NCBI GenBank assembly: GCA_026014745.1
Contig: JAOZHS010000001.1
Span: 992,001 to 1,056,000, forward strand
DNA from: Candidatus Bathyarchaeota archaeon
GTDB taxonomy: Archaea > Thermoproteota > Bathyarchaeia > Bathyarchaeales > Bathycorpusculaceae
Length of the DNA stretch: 64,000 nt
Direction: 5' to 3'
The notes under the pieces are model-generated. The model was not told the DNA's origin, did not search any database, and saw nothing but the letters and a program-made list of their open reading frames with translations. Of the stretch, positions 42,584 through 51,367 are shown piece after piece. Each line of letters begins with the position of its first letter. The first letter of the stretch is position 1. The position numbers and the translations under genes are program-made.

Positions 42584-43786
42584 ATGAAACCCGGCGTCTA
42601 CATCGAAGAAGTCTCCTCAACCGCAAGATCAATCAGCGGCGTATCAACCTCCGTTACCGCATTTGTAGGAACCACACAAACAGGTCCCCTCAACCAACCG
42701 GTTTTAATCCACAGTTTCACCGAATTCACCGCATCCTTTGGCGCCCTTTGCAAGGACAGCAGCCTCGGCTACGCGGTTAATCATTTTTTCATAAACGGTG
42801 GCTCCCACGCCCTAATCATCCGTGTAGGCGCCCAATCTGCGCAAGCGGTGTTGGGTAGCCCTGACGAAAAAACCGGTTTGTACGCTCTTGAAAAAGCCGA
42901 CATTTTCAACCTCCTCTGCTTGCCCGGCTTAGGCGCTTCCGAGGACACCCGAAAAGCCGTCTATGCCGCCGCTGAAGCCTTCTGCGAACAACACAACGCC
43001 TTTCTGCTCATTGACCCCTCGCCTCAGTGGACTACAAAAACCGCTGCGCTTGACGCCATCAAAGTCTTTCCCAAAAGCCGCAACGCCGCAGCCTATTTTC
43101 CCCGCATAGAAGCCACTGACCCCCTCACTGGAACAATAGCCGAGTTTGACCCCTGTGGTGCTGTGGCAGGCGTGATTGCGCGCACAGATGCGCAGCGAGG
43201 TTTTTGGAAAGCGCCCGCAGGTACAACAGCTACTTTGATGGGGGTTTCGGGATTAACCGTGGCGCTTAGCGAGGGGGATGTCTCAGACCTAAACTTTGCG
43301 GGTTTAAACTGCATCAGAATGTTGCCTTCTGTTGGGTCTGTGATTTGGGGTGCCCAGACGCTTCGTGCCTCCCAGGATGCTGAGTGGAAATATGTTCCTG
43401 TGCGGCGGTTAGCGCTGTATTTGGAGGAAAGCATTCGTCGGGGTACGCAGTGGGTGACTTTTGAAGCCAATAACGAGGCGTTATGGAGCAAAATCCGCCT
43501 TTCCGTTGACTCTTTTATGCACAGCCTATGGTTGCAAGGCGCTTTTATGGGTGCAAAATCCGCCGAAGCTTACCTGATAAAATGTGATGCTGAAACCAAC
43601 ACTCAAGCCGACCTCGAAGCCGGAAACCTAAACATAATTGTTGGGTTTGCGCCTCTGAAACCTGCAGAATTTGTTATCATAAAAATTCAGCAAAAAACCG
43701 CTTCTAAAACCCCCAGCACTGCGGCTAATCTGCCAAAAACCTTGCCGCCTAAATCCAACTTAACCCTAAGAAAACTAAAACCCTGA
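42584..43786 (+). CDS. Contractile tail sheath protein (orphan)
   Basis: The 400-residue protein opens with the sheath signature 'MKPGVYIEEVSSTARSISGV' and 'VTAFVGTT', and ends with the conserved sheath C-terminal domain ('RRLALYLEESIRRGTQWVTFE', 'NEALWSKIRLSVDSFMHSLW', 'NTQADLEAGNLNIIVGFAPLKPAEFV'), plus a Lys/Pro-rich tail. Such proteins form the contracting outer tube of phage tails, R-type pyocins and contractile injection systems. Neighbours on both sides are unrelated, with no tube, baseplate, spike or AAA ATPase gene. GGGAAGCAACC before the ATG gives a plausible ribosome site. Confidence 0.9.
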   Translation: MKPGVYIEEVSSTARSISGVSTSVTAFVGTTQTGPLNQPVLIHSFTEFTASFGALCKDSSLGYAVNHFFINGGSHALIIRVGAQSAQAVLGSPDEKTGLYALEKADIFNLLCLPGLGASEDTRKAVYAAAEAFCEQHNAFLLIDPSPQWTTKTAALDAIKVFPKSRNAAAYFPRIEATDPLTGTIAEFDPCGAVAGVIARTDAQRGFWKAPAGTTATLMGVSGLTVALSEGDVSDLNFAGLNCIRMLPSVGSVIWGAQTLRASQDAEWKYVPVRRLALYLEESIRRGTQWVTFEANNEALWSKIRLSVDSFMHSLWLQGAFMGAKSAEAYLIKCDAETNTQADLEAGNLNIIVGFAPLKPAEFVIIKIQQKTASKTPSTAANLPKTLPPKSNLTLRKLKP

Positions 43787-43791
43787 AAGGG

Positions 43792-45003
43792 TTACTCGAT
43801 TTTTCTACTGATTTGCCTCTTCGCCACCACTTTGATTACAGGAATCATCAGTTTGGTTCTGGTTCCGCCAAGGCAACTATTGACGTTTTTGAGTTCCTCG
43901 GGGATGTTGATGTGCTGGGGGCACTTCTTGACGCATACGCCACAGTTTTGGCAAAGCGACGCATCAGAGCGTTTCCCATCCATGACGCCCATCAGGGTTA
44001 CTACATACATGCCGCGGTCCATGAATTTGTTATCGAACATGTTGTATTGGTTGTAGAGATTAAAGTTCGAGGGGATGTTGACGCCGTTAGGGCAGGGCAT
44101 ACAATACGCGCAGCCCGTACAAGGCACCTTCATAAGACGCCGATACGTCGAGGCAACTTTGCCCACGATTGAAAGTTCTTCTTGACTCATCGAGTTGGGC
44201 AGCGCGGTTTCTGCGGTGGCGATGTTTTCCTGTATCTGTGCTTCGTCGTTCATGCCTGAGAGAACCACAGTGACTTCAGGATGATTCCAAACCCAACGCA
44301 GCGCCCACTCAGCCGCTGTCCGCTTCATTGGCGCCTCGTCATAGATTTTTTTAACATCCTTCGGCAGCTTACCCGCCAAGGAACCGCCCCGCAAAGGCTC
44401 CATAACCATAACCGCAAGCTTCTGAGAAGCCGCATAGCGCAGTCCTTCCGTGCCTGCCTGCATTTTTTCGTCCAAAAAGTTGTATTGAATCTGGCACATG
44501 GTCCAGTCGTTTGCTTCTATGATTTCGCGGAAGGTGGCTTGAGAACCGTGGAAGGAGAAGCCAGTATTGATGATTTTGCCTTCCCGCTGGGCTCTTTTAA
44601 GAAAATCTAGTACGTTGAAGCCTTGAAGTCTGCGCCACGATGCAGCGTCCAGTGCATGTAACAGGTAATAGTCGATGTGGTCGGTTTGCAGTTTGCTGAG
44701 TTGTAGGTTGAGCATTTTTTCCATGTCTTCGGGTTTTGTTAGCATGAAATGAGTGAGTTTGGTGGCGATTTTGACTTTTTCTCGGTAACCGTCTTGGAGT
44801 GCTTTACCCAATATCCGCTCGCTCTCACCTGCATGATAGGGCGGCGCAGTGTCAAGGTAATTGATGCCGCTGTCAATGGCTAAATGCACTTGGTTTATGC
44901 TGCGTTCTTCATCGACTTTTAGGTTCTTCTGCGGAAGCCGCATCAACCCAAAGCCTAATACGGACAGTTTGTCACCGTTTTTTGGAACAACCCGATACTG
45001 CAT
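43792..45003 (-). CDS. Aldo/keto reductase with C-terminal 4Fe-4S domain
   Basis: From ATG 45003 the 403-residue protein has an aldo/keto reductase barrel ('GFGLMRLP', catalytic Asp/Tyr region 'YLDTAPPYHAGESE', Lys in 'IATKLT') and a C-terminal ferredoxin-like domain with 'CTGCAYCMPCPNGV' and 'CQNCGVCVKKCP'. The open frame extends upstream to 45090, but that part looks non-coding. This fused family is common in anaerobes; it probably reduces an unknown carbonyl using electrons through the clusters. It converges on the tail sheath gene with a 5-base gap. Confidence 0.85.
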   Translation of the reverse strand: MQYRVVPKNGDKLSVLGFGLMRLPQKNLKVDEERSINQVHLAIDSGINYLDTAPPYHAGESERILGKALQDGYREKVKIATKLTHFMLTKPEDMEKMLNLQLSKLQTDHIDYYLLHALDAASWRRLQGFNVLDFLKRAQREGKIINTGFSFHGSQATFREIIEANDWTMCQIQYNFLDEKMQAGTEGLRYAASQKLAVMVMEPLRGGSLAGKLPKDVKKIYDEAPMKRTAAEWALRWVWNHPEVTVVLSGMNDEAQIQENIATAETALPNSMSQEELSIVGKVASTYRRLMKVPCTGCAYCMPCPNGVNIPSNFNLYNQYNMFDNKFMDRGMYVVTLMGVMDGKRSDASLCQNCGVCVKKCPQHINIPEELKNVNSCLGGTRTKLMIPVIKVVAKRQISRKIE

Positions 45004-45140
45004 AGCCCAGCGCTCCTGACCATTTTTTCCCTTAATTGGGTGTTGGGAGGGCTGCTTAAAAGAATTGTGTGTTAAGAAATACGAAGACACATCAAATAAA
45101 AATTTTAAAAAATGGGGTTATTGTCAAGTTTTCTGTTGCT

Positions 45141-45869
45141 CTAACTTGCTGGCGGAATATAATTTGTTGTATCGTTTAGTGCCATGCTACCGACGGTTTC
45201 GATTGGGGTTGGTCCAAGCCATGTTGGGATTGCAACGCGGACCCAGGCGGGTGTATCAGTGTAAGTTGAGTTTATTGTCCAACCTGAGAAAATGGGTTTA
45301 GGTAGTGTCCACGTTTCGCTGTTGGTGAAGCCCTGTGCGATGGGTACGAACCATAATGTCATTGGTGGTAGGGTGATGTTGCCGCCCCACGCCGAGGGTA
45401 GGGCGATGGTTATTGGAACCGTTAGGTTAGCCATAAGCATTGGTCCATTCATCCACACGTAGAGTTGGTTGGTTGTAAGGTTGACAATGTTCATCATGGC
45501 GGGTGGTGTCCATGCAAGGGTGTTATTGAGGACGCTTTGGATCATGCTGATAGTCGCATTGTCCTTGTAGGTGGTTAATACTGCGACTGGCAGATACTGG
45601 TTTGTGTTGGGGTCCCATAGGTGGATCTCCATCATGCTGTTGCCCATGGGGTCTGATTGGTTAACTGTGTTTGATACTGCAATGTAGAGGTTCGTTGGAT
45701 GGTTTGGTGTGCCCTGCGGTAACTGGACAATCACGAATCCATCATTACTGTGATAACTTACCGCAGCAGCCTGATTGGCAAGTTGAGATTGACCCGCCGC
45801 AAAAATCGCCACACTAATTGATGAAGCTAAAAGAATCATAATCATAAACGCGACAATTGTTTTCCTCAC
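45141..45869 (-). CDS. Secreted hypothetical protein
   Basis: About 242 residues from GTG 45869, chosen because AAGGAGGTGA lies directly upstream; an upstream ATG at 45887 would put that site inside the gene. A signal peptide (to about 'IFAAG') is followed by a beta-rich extracellular domain with many N-glycosylation sequons and no C-terminal anchor. The function is unknown. The upstream gap (45888-46207) holds the hairpin listed next but no gene I can support. Confidence 0.6.
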   Translation of the reverse strand: MRKTIVAFMIMILLASSISVAIFAAGQSQLANQAAAVSYHSNDGFVIVQLPQGTPNHPTNLYIAVSNTVNQSDPMGNSMMEIHLWDPNTNQYLPVAVLTTYKDNATISMIQSVLNNTLAWTPPAMMNIVNLTTNQLYVWMNGPMLMANLTVPITIALPSAWGGNITLPPMTLWFVPIAQGFTNSETWTLPKPIFSGWTINSTYTDTPAWVRVAIPTWLGPTPIETVGSMALNDTTNYIPPAS

Positions 45870-45996
45870 TAATTCACCTCCTTCCAAGGCACAACAAAAA
45901 ACACGGACTACACAGCGTTTTTGAGACTCAAAGAGTCACCGTATAGTCCAAACCCTCTAGGGGGCGGATTTATTTATGGATATTTTCAACCTCTCA

Positions 45997-46024
45997 AGAC
46001 CCAGACAGAACCCTGTCTGTTGTC
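45997..46024. other. Stem-loop in the 45.9-46.2 kb gap
   Basis: CAGACAG (46002-46008) and CTGTCTG (46013-46019) form a perfect 7-base stem with an AACC loop, extended by AGAC/GTCT across a small internal loop. It lies in a gene-free stretch between the secreted-protein gene and the small gene at 46208. It could be a terminator for minus-strand transcripts or part of a small RNA; no T-run follows on the plus strand. Confidence 0.35.
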
Positions 46025-46207
46025 TCACCGTTCCATTTGGGTATGGCTGTGTTGCTACAATAATGTAAATAAAGTTGGGGGCATCCCTAACGTTTGGACG
46101 ATGAGAAAATCGAGGTACGCTGAAGCTGAAGGCGGGGAAATTTAAGCTGGAGGCTGGTGAGTGCTTTTTCCGCTATTGAGTCCACTATTAACCCAAAAAC
46201 GAACCAG

Positions 46208-46333
46208 TTATTCTTTGAGCCACTCAAGCGCTTTGTTATAATAACGAATGTCTAAGATTTTCACTCTAACTTTTGGGGAGCCGAATGGTGTTATTCTTGA
46301 AGGAAAAATCTGATGAAGCCTTTTTTGAGCCAT
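46208..46333 (-). CDS. Small basic protein, 41 residues, leaderless
   Basis: From ATG 46333 a 41-codon frame ends at TAA 46208-46210 and encodes a basic protein with 'RITPFGSPKVRVKILDIRYY' in its centre and an amphipathic helix 'NKALEWLKE' at the end. A TATA-like TATTAAATG (46354-46362) lies 26 bases upstream of the ATG, as expected of a leaderless transcript. It is divergent from the acyl-CoA synthetase gene. The family is not recognised. Confidence 0.5.
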   Translation of the reverse strand: MAQKRLHQIFPSRITPFGSPKVRVKILDIRYYNKALEWLKE

Positions 46334-46417
46334 ATTTTAAAAAGTATCCTAGCCATTTAATACGGTCTCAAAGCGCAAGCTAAACAGAGGAGTTGAGGGT
46401 CCTTCACACCTACCATC

Positions 46418-47953
46418 GTGGAAATGCTTGAAGAAAACGCCCGCGCCTACCCCGATGATGTGGCGTTAATTGAGCTAACACCCAGCCAAAACATCCGCAG
46501 ACAAATTACCTGGAAACAGTTCAATCAGCAAGCCAACTGTATAGCCAATTACCTCCTGCAGAGAGGGCTTAGAAAAGACGATAAAGTAATCCATTGGATG
46601 CGCAACTCTATCGATTGGTTGATAACCTATTTTGGCATTATCAAAACTGGCGCTTGGGCGGTGCCGCTGAATTTTCGTTTCAACGCGCTGGATTTTAGGT
46701 TCTGCACCAACATCGCGCAAGCCAAAGCGATAATTTTCGAGGACTTTTTCCTCAAAACTGTACAGGACGTAAAGCCCTCCAGCATCCAAGAGTACATCTA
46801 TCTAGGTCCCAATCTCCCCCAAGGCATGACTAACTACACCGAGATTTTAGAGTCAGCCAACGTCGAAGACCCAAAAATTGAGTTGACACCCACCGATGAA
46901 TGCGGCTTATACTTCACCTCAGGCACCACAGGCGACCCCAAACCCGTACTGCTAACCCATAAAAACATGAGCTTCGCCGCAGAAGTCGAACAGAAACATC
47001 ATTACCAAACACACAATGATAATTTTATTCTGTTGCCTCCGCTGTATCATACTGGCGCCAAGATGCATTGGTTTGGCAGCCTCATTTCTGGAGCTAAGGG
47101 CACAATCTTAACTGAATTTAGCCCCAAAAACGTGCTAGACGCAGTCAGCAAGGAGAAGGGGACTATTGTGTGGTTGCTGGTGCCGTGGGTTCATGATATT
47201 TTGGTGGCTCTCGATAAAGGGGAACTTAAGCTGGAAGATTATGCTTTGGATTCTTGGCGTTTGATGCACATCGGAGCCCAGCCTGTTCCGCCTGTCCTTG
47301 TGCAGCATTGGCGGGATTATTTCCCAACAATGGCGTACGATAATAATTATGGGTTAAGCGAAGCCACGGGTCCCGGTGCAGTGCATCTGGGGCTGGAAAA
47401 TGCGTTTCGGGCTGGAGCTGTAGGTAAAGTCGGCTATGGTTGGCAGCTCAAAATTGTAAGTGTGGACGATAACAGCGATGTTTTGCAGTCGATGGTGGGT
47501 GAGTTATGCGTTAAGGGTGATGGGGTAATGCGTGAATATTACAAAAATCCCGCCTTAACCGACAAAACAATCATTGACGGCTGGCTGCACACAGGGGACA
47601 TGGCGCGTATTGACCAAGACGGCTATGTGTATCTGGTTGACCGCAAAAAAGACCTAATCATTGTCGGCGGTGAGAATATTTATCCCATCGAGGTTGAAGA
47701 CGCCATTCACAATCATCCTAAAGTTTATGATGTGGCCGTTATAGGGGTACCCGATAACCGTCTGGGCGAAATTACCTGTGCTGTCATCGATGTTAAGCTC
47801 GGAGAAAGCCTGACTGAAGAAGAAATTATGACTTTTCTTGAGGCTCTGCTACCGAAATATAAGCGTCCACGCAAAATCATTTTTGATAAAATACCGCGCA
47901 ACCCCACAGGAAAAATCGAAAAAACCAAACTAAGAAGCAAATACGCAAAATAA
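46418..47953 (+). CDS. AMP-forming acyl-CoA synthetase
   Basis: The 511-residue enzyme shows the adenylate-forming superfamily motifs: P-loop 'YFTSGTTGDPKP' near residue 165, 'YGLSEATG', 'LHTGDMARIDQDGY', 'DRKKDLIIVGGENIYP' and the C-terminal lysine in 'NPTGKIEKTKL'. It activates a carboxylic acid (probably fatty or aromatic) to an acyl-CoA through an acyl-adenylate; the substrate cannot be read from sequence. It starts at GTG 46418, with an ATG two codons later as alternative. An in-frame stop at 46394 limits the N-terminus. Confidence 0.9.
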   Translation: MEMLEENARAYPDDVALIELTPSQNIRRQITWKQFNQQANCIANYLLQRGLRKDDKVIHWMRNSIDWLITYFGIIKTGAWAVPLNFRFNALDFRFCTNIAQAKAIIFEDFFLKTVQDVKPSSIQEYIYLGPNLPQGMTNYTEILESANVEDPKIELTPTDECGLYFTSGTTGDPKPVLLTHKNMSFAAEVEQKHHYQTHNDNFILLPPLYHTGAKMHWFGSLISGAKGTILTEFSPKNVLDAVSKEKGTIVWLLVPWVHDILVALDKGELKLEDYALDSWRLMHIGAQPVPPVLVQHWRDYFPTMAYDNNYGLSEATGPGAVHLGLENAFRAGAVGKVGYGWQLKIVSVDDNSDVLQSMVGELCVKGDGVMREYYKNPALTDKTIIDGWLHTGDMARIDQDGYVYLVDRKKDLIIVGGENIYPIEVEDAIHNHPKVYDVAVIGVPDNRLGEITCAVIDVKLGESLTEEEIMTFLEALLPKYKRPRKIIFDKIPRNPTGKIEKTKLRSKYAK

Positions 47954-48085
47954 CACCGTCTAGCGGATACTTTTTTTCTGCTTTCGTCCTTTAAGCACAT
48001 AGTGAGTGTTCCTGTTTTGGAACGATTTGTTCCCTGAATAGAACTAAATAATTGTACTCTCCAATCGAGGAATGGTGAACTCAGA

Positions 48086-49090
48086 ATGGGGACATGGCTT
48101 CAAAAGTATGGTGATTCTTACCGTTTCTGGATTTTAGTTGTTGCCTGCACCTACTTTGCCTACGCAGTCTACTACATGGCAAGTGGCATGCGTGACAGCA
48201 TTGGCATGTTAAGCAACCAATGGCTCTACTCTTCTCTCTCAGTCAATCCGTGGTGGTGGATGGTGCTCTTCTACAGTAGCGAAGGCGCCGGCGGTTCAGT
48301 CGCAATAATTGTGCGTGCAGTTGCTGGAGTATTTGCAGTGTATGGCGCTTACCTGTTTTGGCGCAAAAAAGATACCCTTATGCCCCGCATAAAACGCTGT
48401 CTCAGCATCTTTTTGCTACTCGAAGCCGTCTTTTACCTCACCCTAATTCCCTCAATTATCGCAGCAGCCGTCTACAACCTCGCCGCCGACCCCACTCTCT
48501 TCTACTTCGGCCACACCCCCGAAGCCCTGCTCCTCTACGTCACCTTCATCCCTTGCACAGCCATCGTTTTGGTAGTTCCGCCACTGCTCCTAAAACTCCG
48601 AACAACCATCAACCACAACGCATCCACAGCAGAAATCGGCAAATGGGCAAGCCTAGCAGGCGTGGGCTACCTGTTTGTGGTTTTTTGGTTTAACTTTTCG
48701 ATGATGTGGTCGGGCGTTGCGGTGCCTTACACGCGGGTTTATGAGCAGTATGGCTTGGATTTTATGCTGCAACCCGCCAACCTTTTCAGTTTTGTGCTGA
48801 CTGTTTTTGGCTTGCTTGCCGTAGCCTTAACCGCGTTGTTTGCGACTTTGCCTCTCATCAAACAACAGCCCAAAAAGCCCAGTTTAGCTGGGGTCGGCGC
48901 AGCTTTGGCAGGATTAGGTGGCTACTTCATCACAACTGCCGTTTACTACTATGCAACTGGTGGTTATAGCGCTCATCCCAGTGTGTGGTACGAAGTGATA
49001 GGTCCGCTTCATAACCCTAATTTGTGGGTTATTTCGCTGGTTTTCTTGGGATTATCTCTTATTTTTTACCGCAGAAACTCTGAAAAGTGA
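48086..49090 (+). CDS. Multi-pass membrane protein of unknown function
   Basis: The 334-residue protein has about eight to nine hydrophobic helices with short loops, rich in aromatic residues. No transporter or enzyme motif is recognised. It starts at ATG 48086 and lies 132 bases after the acyl-CoA synthetase on the same strand, with its own likely promoter. Confidence 0.65.
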   Translation: MGTWLQKYGDSYRFWILVVACTYFAYAVYYMASGMRDSIGMLSNQWLYSSLSVNPWWWMVLFYSSEGAGGSVAIIVRAVAGVFAVYGAYLFWRKKDTLMPRIKRCLSIFLLLEAVFYLTLIPSIIAAAVYNLAADPTLFYFGHTPEALLLYVTFIPCTAIVLVVPPLLLKLRTTINHNASTAEIGKWASLAGVGYLFVVFWFNFSMMWSGVAVPYTRVYEQYGLDFMLQPANLFSFVLTVFGLLAVALTALFATLPLIKQQPKKPSLAGVGAALAGLGGYFITTAVYYYATGGYSAHPSVWYEVIGPLHNPNLWVISLVFLGLSLIFYRRNSEK

Positions 49091-49227
49091 GGCTGTTTAT
49101 CGCCTTCTTTGTCTTTTTTCAGTATTTTTTTTATCTTTTGTGTGGGCGTGGCGGTTTACGGGACACAACAAGATAGCAGCTGGCAGCGGTTGATTTTTAA
49201 GTTTACAATGCTTCTAAGCGTCTGTTA

Positions 49228-49335
49228 CGGTGTGGCATAACCGAATTTTACCACACCCCCAACATAGAGGAATGTTGAAGCAGTCGCCATGTGCGTGTGG
49301 GAGTATGTATGGGCTGGTTTTTTCTCCACACGACC
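49228..49335 (+). ncRNA. Candidate structured RNA with three hairpins and alternative pairing
   Basis: Three consecutive stems are visible: GGTGTGG (49229-49235) with CCACACC (49251-49257); CAACAT (49260-49265) with ATGTTG (49272-49277), loop AGAGGA; and CGTGTGG (49294-49300) with CCACACG (49326-49332), extended inward by AG/CT across a bulged G. Because stems one and three share the same halves, exchange of partners is possible. A TATA-like TTTTTAAGTTTA (about 49192-49203) would start transcription near 49228. The surrounding 49091-49448 gap has no supported gene. Confidence 0.45.
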
Positions 49336-49448
49336 TCTGAGTTGGGGAAACATGGAGATGAAAAAAGAAAATGTGTTTGTGGCTCGCACCACGCTTGTTG
49401 GTATAGCCTATTGGCTATTTAACAAAGAAAGGAAGGGTTGGGGCTTCT

Positions 49449-49673
49449 TTAGTAGGGGTCTTTTTTGCCTGTCATGTATGCCCAAACGCTGACGATAGCA
49501 ACCGTTAGGACTGCGCCAACACATCCTGAGATGATGAAGCTTGTTGCATCGCCGAGGAGGGGTAAAACGCTCATGAACCAGGGGATGAAATAGGTTGCGG
49601 CGACTTGTGCGATTATGCCTGCTAGGAAGCCTATTACAGCTATTATTGCGAATACTTTAATTCTGCTGCCCAT
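49449..49673 (-). CDS. Small two-helix membrane protein
   Basis: 74 residues with two membrane helices separated by an aromatic loop ('FAIIAVIGFLAGIIAQVAATY', then 'FIISGCVGAVLTVAIVSVWAY') and a basic end. AAAGGTG lies just before ATG 49673. It is divergent from the Cdv cluster across 225 bases. The function is unknown. Confidence 0.6.
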   Translation of the reverse strand: MGSRIKVFAIIAVIGFLAGIIAQVAATYFIPWFMSVLPLLGDATSFIISGCVGAVLTVAIVSVWAYMTGKKDPY

Positions 49674-49898
49674 TTGTTACACCTTTTGATACTGTGTTGC
49701 TTAGCGATTCTTTTTAGTCTAACTAACATGTTTATGTATAAAATCACCATATATGAATCCAACTTTTAGTCTAAAAGTTAAAGCAAAACGCCAAATCCCC
49801 TGCAACGTATAGCTGTACATATATACGTCCATATTTCGGTCATATTAACAATGTATAACTCTGTTTTCGGCATTCACTGCGTGATAGAGGTAATAATA

Positions 49899-50558
49899 AT
49901 GTCTGAAAGATTCGCTAAAAAGTGGGAAAGTAAACGGGAAGATGAGCCCTTCGCAAACCGCATTAAAGACGCAGTGAAGCCGCCAGGACCCCTAAAACCA
50001 AGACTGGACTTCGCCGTCAGACGTATCGAACTTCAAGTCCAAAAATTAGATCAAGCAACCGACAGATTTAGCCAAAGAGACAAAGCAATCTTCGCACGCA
50101 TCGTTGACGCCTACACAAAACACGACAGTGCACGCGCAAACGTCTTCGCAAACGAACTAGCTGAAGTTAGAAAAATGTCCAAATTAATCATGAACGCTAA
50201 ACTTGCTCTCGAGCAAATCACATTACGGTTACGAACCGTTTCAGAATTAGGCGACGTAGTCAGCACACTCGGCCCCGCCGTCGGTGTTCTACGTTCAGTA
50301 CGTGCAGGCTTGACAAGTGTTTTCCCAGAAGCAGAAAATGAACTGGGAGAAATCGGCAACATGCTCAGCGGAATAATGATTGAAGCAGGCCAAGGCAGCG
50401 GCATGACACTCAACTTCGACACAGTTAACGAAGATGCATCAAAGATCCTAACCGAAGCAGCAACAGTCGCAGAGCAAAAAATCAAGGACAAATTCCCAGA
50501 CCTACCCGCAGGAATGCCATCTACTCCAGCTTCACAAGCAGAGAGAACAACATTCTAA
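49899..50558 (+). CDS. cdvB1: ESCRT-III-like CdvB paralogue without winged helix
   Basis: From ATG 49899 (AGAGG at 49886-49890) the 219-residue protein has a charged N-terminal helix and a Snf7/ESCRT-III helical core: 'AVRRIELQVQKLDQATDRF', 'RDKAIFARIVDAYTKHDSARANVFANELAEVRKM' and acidic helices to about residue 165. The C-terminus is short and lacks the winged helix seen in the CdvB two genes downstream. Paralogues of this kind act with CdvB in membrane constriction during division. The upstream frame to 49851 is unlikely to be translated. First gene of the Cdv cluster. Confidence 0.88.
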   Translation: MSERFAKKWESKREDEPFANRIKDAVKPPGPLKPRLDFAVRRIELQVQKLDQATDRFSQRDKAIFARIVDAYTKHDSARANVFANELAEVRKMSKLIMNAKLALEQITLRLRTVSELGDVVSTLGPAVGVLRSVRAGLTSVFPEAENELGEIGNMLSGIMIEAGQGSGMTLNFDTVNEDASKILTEAATVAEQKIKDKFPDLPAGMPSTPASQAERTTF

Positions 50559-50572
50559 AAGGAGCCTGAAAA

Positions 50573-51322
50573 ATGTCCAACACCAATCTTTTTCTTTCTA
50601 TTGGCAAACCCGTTAAGAACGAGTATGGCCGAGTAATAGGCAAAGTCGCATCATTCGCATTAACACCCAGCGGAAAATTTGACGCTGTCTTCATCGAGTT
50701 CGGTGACGGTCAATTTTCCAAGCAGCCCATGGAAAGCCTACGATTCAATGGCGCTGACATTACATTCATCACAAAAATCAAAAACACCGCTAACATGCTT
50801 TGTGACCAAATTCCCTTGATATGGCGCAAAGATGAAGCCCTAAAGGACCTTGCTGAAAAGAAGAAAATCACCCCTGAAGTCTACCAGGATCTTCACAGCA
50901 GCTTCAGCAACGTCTTGACCCAACTTAAAAAAGACGCACAAATCATAATCGACGACGCCGCCATCGAAATCGAACGATGCCAAGAAGAAATATCCTCTCT
51001 GAGCTACGCCGTCGCAAACCTAGAAATTGAACATGAAATCGGCAAGGTTGACGAAGAAAACTACAAAGCCGCATTTGCCCTACTACAAGAGACACTTCGA
51101 CGTGCCAGTAGCGAGAAAGCTGACTATGAAGCAACCAAGAGCAAAGTCTCCAATGTACTGTTAGGCGACTCACTACAGTTACCACCAAAACCCATCGCTT
51201 CCCCAATCGCTTCTCCAATACCCAACAAAGTCTACGCTGAAACAGTCTCAAACGGCGCAACTAAACTTCCTGAACCCCCAGTTGTTGTTTACGTGAAAGA
51301 AACTGGGAGAACTGGCATCTAA
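50573..51322 (+). CDS. cdvA: Cell division protein CdvA
   Basis: The 249-residue protein has an N-terminal PRC-barrel-like domain (residues 5-75, 'IGKPVKNEYGRVIGKVASFALTP') and a central coiled coil (80-200), then a Pro-rich C-terminus where CdvA proteins bind the CdvB winged helix. CdvA binds membrane and DNA and recruits CdvB to mid-cell. It starts 14 bases after the first CdvB paralogue with AAGGAG as ribosome site. The coiled coil is shared with the protein at 12014-13606. Confidence 0.93.
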   Translation: MSNTNLFLSIGKPVKNEYGRVIGKVASFALTPSGKFDAVFIEFGDGQFSKQPMESLRFNGADITFITKIKNTANMLCDQIPLIWRKDEALKDLAEKKKITPEVYQDLHSSFSNVLTQLKKDAQIIIDDAAIEIERCQEEISSLSYAVANLEIEHEIGKVDEENYKAAFALLQETLRRASSEKADYEATKSKVSNVLLGDSLQLPPKPIASPIASPIPNKVYAETVSNGATKLPEPPVVVYVKETGRTGI

Positions 51323-51367
51323 CCCGGTTCCAATCAATGGATGGGGTATGGGAGGGACTGAGCAATC

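Noticed and set aside
33015-43786. One integrated provirus spanning the terminase cassette and tail sheath
   Set aside because: The genes between them (histidine kinase, glycosyltransferase, core MetE, secreted protein) are cellular, and no integrase, capsid, portal or att repeats are seen.
45921-46145. 74-residue plus-strand frame
   Set aside because: It has no ribosome site, odd composition and a stable hairpin inside; I treat the stretch as non-coding.
49289-49492. 67-residue plus-strand frame between the membrane protein genes
   Set aside because: It overlaps the third hairpin of the candidate RNA and the antisense of a better gene, with no convincing promoter for its start.
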